A DNA stretch of 64,000 nt. Source: an uncultured Bacteroidales bacterium. GTDB taxonomy: Bacteria > Bacteroidota > Bacteroidia > Bacteroidales > P3. The stretch spans positions 62,001 through 126,000 of the forward strand of contig ONJQ01000002.1 of assembly GCA_900318175.1 (NCBI GenBank). The letters run 5' to 3'. Position 1 is the stretch's first letter, and the number at the start of each line of letters is the position of its first letter. A model generated the notes under the pieces. That model saw nothing but the letters and a program-made list of their open reading frames with translations, did not search any database and was not told where the DNA came from. The translations under genes were made by a program, and so were the position numbers. Below, in pieces: positions 61,401 to 64,000 of this stretch.

Positions 61401-64000
61401 GCGTGATGATGCTGTCCGCCGTGAGACCCTCCACGGCACTGTGGCTGAAAAGGGTTGTGTTGTAGCTGCCGCCGATGTTGTCGACGCCAGCAGTAGAGGT
61501 GCCCCGGTTGCCCCACACCGCCGTGTTGAGGAGGTGCAGGTAGCCGGTGGTGTAGATTCCGCCGCCCGCATAGGCACTGGTGTTGACCACACGGTTGTTT
61601 GCAACGGTGGTGTTTTCAAGATAGGTGGTGCCGTTTGCATACACGCCCGCGCCGCTGTAGAGGGACCGGTTGTGGTCGATAAGCGTGTTGTGGACATAGG
61701 TGGCGGAGGCGACATACAGCGCCCCCTGGCGCGAAAGGTTGTGGTGCAGCCGGCTGTTTGCAATGGTAGTGTGCGTACCGGCGTAGAGGGCGGAGCCGTA
61801 CGCGAGGTTGGTGCCGCCTGTCAGGGAGTCGCCGTTGCCCGCAATGTCGCAGCGGTCTATCACTATGCCGCTCGTGCTGCCCGCGTTGGCGGTGTATATG
61901 CCGCCACCATAGTGGTAGGCACCATCATAGACGGTGGCATTATCCCTCACCGTGCAGTTGCTGAGGGTGAACCCCCCGCACAGATAGGCGCCGTGACCAT
62001 ATGTCGAGTTGCCCGTGCTGGGCAGGTAGCCGTGCTGGATGACGAAGCCGTCCCACGTGGTGCGGATGTTGAAAGCTGACGGCTGGAACAGCACCCGCCT
62101 TGCGCCCGCACCGTCAAGGATGGTGGGGTTGGCGGCAAAGTCGCGCTGGGCGATGTCGTAGTCCTCCGGCTCCACCCCGGCAAAACCACCATAAACGTTC
62201 ACTCCCTCCAGTGCGACGAAGGCGTTGTTGGACGTCGTATCACCATAGTAGGTGCCCGCAGCCACCCACACCTCTGCGGCCGTGCCGTGCGTCACGGCGC
62301 GTACGGCGGCAACGGTCTGGGCATAATTGATGTTGTCGGTAGCGTTGATCCACGACGAGCCGTCGGCCGTGCCCGCAGCATGCTGCATCACATACACGAT
62401 GGGCGACCCCGACACTGTTGTTGTAAATTGAACTTGATACCAATCACCGGGAGTCCCGTTGCAGACGTTGCGGATGCGTATACTATAGTTGGTGCCCTGA
62501 GCCAACCCTGCCACCGTGCCTCCATTGGCAAGGGAGAGGGACTCATAAGCCCCGCCGGCTGTCACATTGCGCAGCTGCAGTTCGTAAGTGTTGTTGGCCA
62601 CCCATTCAACCTCGGCACTGTTGGCGGTCACGTTGCGGACCACCATATTAGGACGTGGGCAGTCGGGGTCCGTTGTCTGGCAAGCGCCCATAAAACGGAT
62701 GTTGGTGCGGTGGGAATTGAGTGAGGCGGCCGGTGGGTTGGCCGGATTGTAGGCAGTGCTCGTGTTGTTGAATGCGTAGGCTGCCCGCGTATCATCTGTT
62801 TGATGGGTTCTAAACAGGCCGTTGTCGCAATAAGTGTACGATCCCGTGTGGTCGACCATCGCCACCAGTAGGTTGCTCGTCCCGTTGTAATGGAAAGATG
62901 ACATCAAGGGGATGTTGACCCAATAATCCATGCCCGTGTTGGTGAAATTAACAGGGCCAGAATACACCAGCTCAAATCCTGTTGAGGGGAGGAATGCGGA
63001 CAGGTGTGACTGAGTGGTATGAGCCAAGTAGATGTCGATGTGCCGGGTGTCGTCGTAAGGGTATACATACTGGAATCCAATCGTGTCGATATTGTGCGCC
63101 TCAGAACCCATCTCCGTTGAGGTATAAATCTGCTGGGTGTAGGACTGGTAGTAGCAAGTGTTGGTAGGCAGGCACCATCCCCCATCCGTCGTTTCGGCGG
63201 TGCCGATAGTCAGCGGGTCGCAGTTGCCCAAGTTATGCGTGCGGAAACCGACCGTGCGGGAATAGCTGCCGAACGCCGTGTCGTCACACACTGCGCGCAC
63301 CCGCACATAATACTGCTGGTTGGTGTCGAGACCAGTCAAAAACAGATGCTCCTGAGCGGTTGTTCCGTAGAGAGTCCACTCCGTACTCGGGGTGCTGAGC
63401 TCAATTTGACAGGCTGAAGGGGATTCGGTGCCGCTGTGACGGAAGGTGATATAGGCTGAGTTGAAACCCACAGGTCCCACTGTGAGGTGGGTGACCCTTG
63501 GGCAATTCTCTATTACGCCGTTCTCGTAGCATCCGATATCCACCTGCTCGAACTGGACTCGTGGGTTGCCATCCAAGTCGGTTGTCGCAGTGACATAGTT
63601 GCTGTCGCCCGCGTCAATCAGGGCCGAACCGGTCATCAAAGTGTAATCGCCATCAGTGGGGTCGGTAAAGCGGGGATAGTTTATGCCCTCGGAAGTTCCG
63701 TCGTTGCTGTCTGAAAGCGTTATGACCGAGGCATAGCTCTCCGTTATGCCGTCGAATGCACAGTTGTGTATGATATAATTGTAATAACTATCAATAGACG
63801 AACGATTTCCATTAACCCTATTGCCCCACACCACAGAGTTGTTGAGAGTGACCTGATTGCCATAGTAAGTGTATATAGGGCTATAGCTCTCGGATTGGTT
63901 GGACACAATATCGCTATTGTTTATGGTGAGTGATGCGTAATAGTTGTAGACTCCACCACAATAATGGGCAGTGTTATTGTTAATAATACAGTTATTTATC
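52435..64000 (-). CDS. Giant surface protein: beta-helix, Fn3, CARDB and TIG domains (5' end outside window)
   Basis: At least 3854 residues are encoded; the frame is open through the right edge. The layout from the N-terminal side (approximate positions) is: the end of a parallel beta-helix (64000-63500); Fn3, a sheath-like domain with SYTQQIYT, and Fn3 (63500-62410); beta-helix (62400-61180); the same Fn3/YTQQ/Fn3 unit (61165-60070); two further beta-helix modules (60060-57770), all with GVNVYGGFAG; two Fn3-like domains (57760-57190); ten CARDB domains of the DLVVSxVxxP type (57185-53350); a beta-sandwich; and a TIG domain (53040-52770). It ends in MTVERHQ without a T9SS sorting domain. It is probably a cell-surface adhesin or matrix protein and the first visible gene of the operon. 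Confidence 0.88.
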   Translation of the reverse strand, partial: INNCIINNNTAHYCGGVYNYYASLTINNSDIVSNQSESYSPIYTYYGNQVTLNNSVVWGNRVNGNRSSIDSYYNYIIHNCAFDGITESYASVITLSDSNDGTSEGINYPRFTDPTDGDYTLMTGSALIDAGDSNYVTATTDLDGNPRVQFEQVDIGCYENGVIENCPRVTHLTVGPVGFNSAYITFRHSGTESPSACQIELSTPSTEWTLYGTTAQEHLFLTGLDTNQQYYVRVRAVCDDTAFGSYSRTVGFRTHNLGNCDPLTIGTAETTDGGWCLPTNTCYYQSYTQQIYTSTEMGSEAHNIDTIGFQYVYPYDDTRHIDIYLAHTTQSHLSAFLPSTGFELVYSGPVNFTNTGMDYWVNIPLMSSFHYNGTSNLLVAMVDHTGSYTYCDNGLFRTHQTDDTRAAYAFNNTSTAYNPANPPAASLNSHRTNIRFMGACQTTDPDCPRPNMVVRNVTANSAEVEWVANNTYELQLRNVTAGGAYESLSLANGGTVAGLAQGTNYSIRIRNVCNGTPGDWYQVQFTTTVSGSPIVYVMQHAAGTADGSSWINATDNINYAQTVAAVRAVTHGTAAEVWVAAGTYYGDTTSNNAFVALEGVNVYGGFAGVEPEDYDIAQRDFAANPTILDGAGARRVLFQPSAFNIRTTWDGFVIQHGYLPSTGNSTYGHGAYLCGGFTLSNCTVRDNATVYDGAYHYGGGIYTANAGSTSGIVIDRCDIAGNGDSLTGGTNLAYGSALYAGTHTTIANSRLHHNLSRQGALYVASATYVHNTLIDHNRSLYSGAGVYANGTTYLENTTVANNRVVNTSAYAGGGIYTTGYLHLLNTAVWGNRGTSTAGVDNIGGSYNTTLFSHSAVEGLTADSIITLASDNFAGPGWASAPAFVNIERGDYRLHGSSALINRGTMQGYTTAPYAPASVTQYDLSGQDRVSDDTVDIGCYEFHNETYCLNPQDVTITNITENSAFLSYASRDGNAPYAYEIDLSINGAEWTHYTTTAQTSLFLAGLNPSTSYRVRVRQLCDTSGGSSDYETCTFNTLASLMECEPVIVGVGTSTTSGGVLPTYTYYNYSYTQQLYTAQELGNMAHDIDTVSFQYFYSTPYNRTINLYLAHTDASSLSGYIPSSGFQLVYSGTVNFNNTGDNYWCPIVLQTPFTYNGTDNLLVVMVDNSGWYQSSSAKFYTHATPNTMAVYSYRDGSPYDINNPPSHNSSSYRNNIRLTGTCSGGSSDCDRANVGVYDVAAHSAKVHMLVGSNYELQLRKDAAGEVYGMVLLGADSTLEGLSQSTTYYLRVRNICAVGDTSGWRTISFTTLPDASPIVYVASQPSGLADGSSWDNAMSDINRAVNYAAARSSVFGSPAQVWVASGTYYGDTSSSSSNAFTLRAGINVYGGFAGDEPEGYDLALRDFDANASILDGRNQRRVLYQSSDFDTTISAAWDGFTIQRGQINGNGSGAYIRAYSTLRNCQIKDNYSTSGNGGGVYASGTSYSYYDSLSQYHTIYTPLIEKCQITNNRASSGGGAYLYYATMDNCLVANNTATNYGGGLYPYYYSVVNNSTIVANEAYQNGGVYTSYSGCHLSNCILWGNNTAATVLQANNSSIQYSAVQDAVTDTTCVMLSSSNTGSFNSPRFEAPAEGAGYQYVGNSWQLTDGSICIGRGSNDFVSTSTDLAGNNRIQQGTVDMGCYETPYNPVSMPVYPDNIVYVTEGGAGTMDGTSWQNAMPDLQDAMSVASMYHYPVWVAEGTYYGDPDRPNAFMAVEGVNVYGGFAGNEPANYDLSQRDMAAHATILDGQNLQRVLYQPFSFNTLTVWDGLTLQNGRLNSGDGAGAYINGNFQIVNCIVQYNTTLNGNGAGIFKTSNHSNPLYITNTLILDNTATNTYSYGGGLYAYYTTVTNCRISGNSAGYGAGVHSSTQCYFYNSIIDHNTVTVYPGYGAVYINDNAVFENCDIVNNTCTYNTTSGTGGIYSSYNNGTFNNCIIWGNKRGYYVNNLVGTPTLHSSAIEGGYSGGTDIIDLAASNDGTDPTAFYVRFIDPENGDYHLHNSSPLIDAGNSSLVTQSTDLEGNSRIFGGSVDFGAYESSEESSCPSVIGLQAVNVTSSSARLAWSPSTGVRYLVLYGTRGSIATDSISTTDTTIALNNLVLNRTYTAKVRTICDSGAMSLFSIPVNFTTLCDTSQLLPLSDFTSLSPADSTIVYNSTVSFVWSALSNATSYDVYIWKSGTAEPATPTASGLPNPVLDNYTLPGYNYGEVYNWKVVAWNECINKVSPVMTLMANDRPNLHVSQITNSSPIANQTMTVQWTVVNDGNGNTPPNATWNDYIWVTGHSGVGGGFLYNVDEVLLATVPNLQSLNSGDSYTNSVQVSLPQDYIGNFFLFVLSDQYSANNIDFSPTGSNMAPIPYQPSSSGSPYPYLSSQTSSYPGNFIHSRIVESNESDNFFYKVINILPPPTPDLVVSHISHPTNTFSGSGMTIQWTVTNQGDAAAIGNWSDRVYIQPGRAVELDLSEAVTLGTFAHGLDTLAPSATYIQSASITIPISYMGDYTIFVATDVDNSLYESIYEQNNVTASAQTLNVTLTPPSDLVVSSVSYPQEMDANGSYTITYTVSNSGSSATYTPSWKDAIYISQLPQLTSTATRLALLQHNAVLDADSSYTTAATVTIPGNIAGGWYLFVVTDVDNQVFEYTYEDNNTYRSDTTVTILVPDLAVQTVTLSSNQVSPGQTFTLTYQVANVGSGTLGGTTWRDAVYMTATPQFHSNNATLLTSSRCTLTLPPDSTYSNTYHITLPTTISGNRYLWVVTDYQSNVFENGSEENNILRCADTLHTILPDLAVTSVILPDTVTLGSTMRVWWTVKNIGPGDVIGRSFQDRVNWGTETLYNASLSNITLNAGDSIVRNAVVSVPCNATTPGAVSVTTDVTNQITEAGATTNNTKAAYLGIVTAADLVVSVVSPTDSLWSGTTMPLRWMVTNQGNADVTNQTVTDRIYLSQSAVSYNLSDSVGRYSTQRNLAMGETDTIDGHFTVPNGLSGNYYLHLVTNATGTVCESESANNVTHTTVLPVYLSPWPDLTVSNVIAPDEVNIGEVITIQYKLSNIGTATLAGQSVSSKIYYSTSSTTYNTTRLLYTHTTQVSLPVADTVQLSATFAVPSTVTAGNYYILVVADANNDIYEHTGENNNTAHSAPMRVKVYPLDLAAYDLQGNRTVRWGEQVHQRLVVKNNSTVPTLSAVWKDAVYLSSDPILHNSDIQLHTTEHRTQLLPDSTYQIDFTFTVPMGTPASAYLIAVTDENANNPDINMANNVFTKQITVSSVPTADLVVSDFVILSDTVISGQTTKASYKVSNVGTVPLVPSTWTDKVFLSYNSTLESSDVEIGSLLQNRDTIAPYQYYYDTIDFTVPLPVEGNVNLIIKANASNTVFESVTDNNVAVAAATVALPLPGDLVVADIDAADSVVSGSRLHVTWNVRNIGENTLTGNGLRSLVYLSSDTLFDATDKLLGMTESNNITLSQSGALQQSLSARVAGLPEGDYHLIVKTNVRNAFNELNHDNNTAHSAFAVRLVIRILEFNTPTADTLINDQVSDFRLNVGTHRNETVRIHISSADSLNGAVNMIYVSHNTVGDNLHYDYSTIGQYTGNPELYIPATLPQYYGINLYGSTPTGTTQAVVVSADIIPFELRSVSPSMGGNTGPVTLELTGSRFRPDMQVWMAGVSDTLYPDTVIYVNYYKSFATFNLSGKDTGLYDVAVLNHCEGEAILANAFQIVPGVPDNLGYNLIFPASPRPNRNIVMTLEFGNVGNVDITGAVLRVTSLGGAWMSLTPEGLNDHQTSILVPLTIEGEPDGLLRPGAQSTIPIYGYTGGTLIMTVERHQ

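Overview
The window looks like a chromosome segment of a Bacteroidota bacterium, most likely Bacteroidales. The grounds are Bacteroidetes-type promoters (TAnnTTTG -7 boxes) in front of many genes, few Shine-Dalgarno sequences, a PorP/SprF-type protein, and a T9SS-type C-terminal sorting domain on one surface protein. Species cannot be named from the sequence. The G+C content is moderate to high in housekeeping genes and visibly lower in parts of the right-hand surface-protein region. I saw no rRNA, tRNA, CRISPR array, insertion sequence or prophage.

Layout. 1-3.4 kb: end of a leucine-rich-repeat protein gene, ribF, then divergent rpsP-rimM and a TraR/DksA-like gene. 3.7-7.1 kb: a fused peptide-type ABC ATPase without transport partners, and ornithine aminotransferase. 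7.5-12.5 kb: a secreted GH3 glycosidase and a tightly coupled trio (inner-membrane protein, outer-membrane porin-like protein, PHP phosphatase). 12.6-16.1 kb (minus): three secreted proteins or lipoproteins downstream of L-serine dehydratase. 16.2-21.2 kb: thiamine pyrophosphokinase facing a minus-strand run of U32 protein, ThrE-like exporter, radA and a TSCPD protein. 21.5-25.2 kb: a DAACS symporter, a DUF4332 protein and umuDC. 25.7-30.1 kb: tsaD, a PorP/SprF-like gene, a PD40/OmpA-like gene and an FAH-family gene.

30.2-39.2 kb (minus) is a lipid-metabolism block read in the order fabH, fabF, fabZ, fabG, fabD, etfB, etfA, acyl-CoA dehydrogenase. An outer-membrane barrel gene with its own promoter follows. 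39.3-44.5 kb (plus) holds a membrane-anchored LytTR regulator preceded by two 20-bp-spaced direct repeats, a GlsB/YeaQ membrane protein, small envelope proteins, a pentapeptide-repeat protein and an alpha/beta hydrolase.

44.8-64.0 kb (minus) is one run of four closely spaced secreted-protein genes. In transcription order: a giant beta-helix/Fn3/CARDB/TIG protein (open at the window edge, at least 3854 residues), a 422-residue PKD-like protein, a thrombospondin type 3 repeat protein, and a 1612-residue protein with about seventeen 50-residue repeats and a T9SS sorting domain. This is the best candidate for an undescribed multi-component surface structure. That role is inferred from operon layout and domains only.

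Beyond the genes, three things stand out: a dispersed intergenic repeat present three times, recurrent short GC-rich hairpins just upstream of start codons, and a perfect inverted repeat overlapping the promoter of the DksA-like gene.
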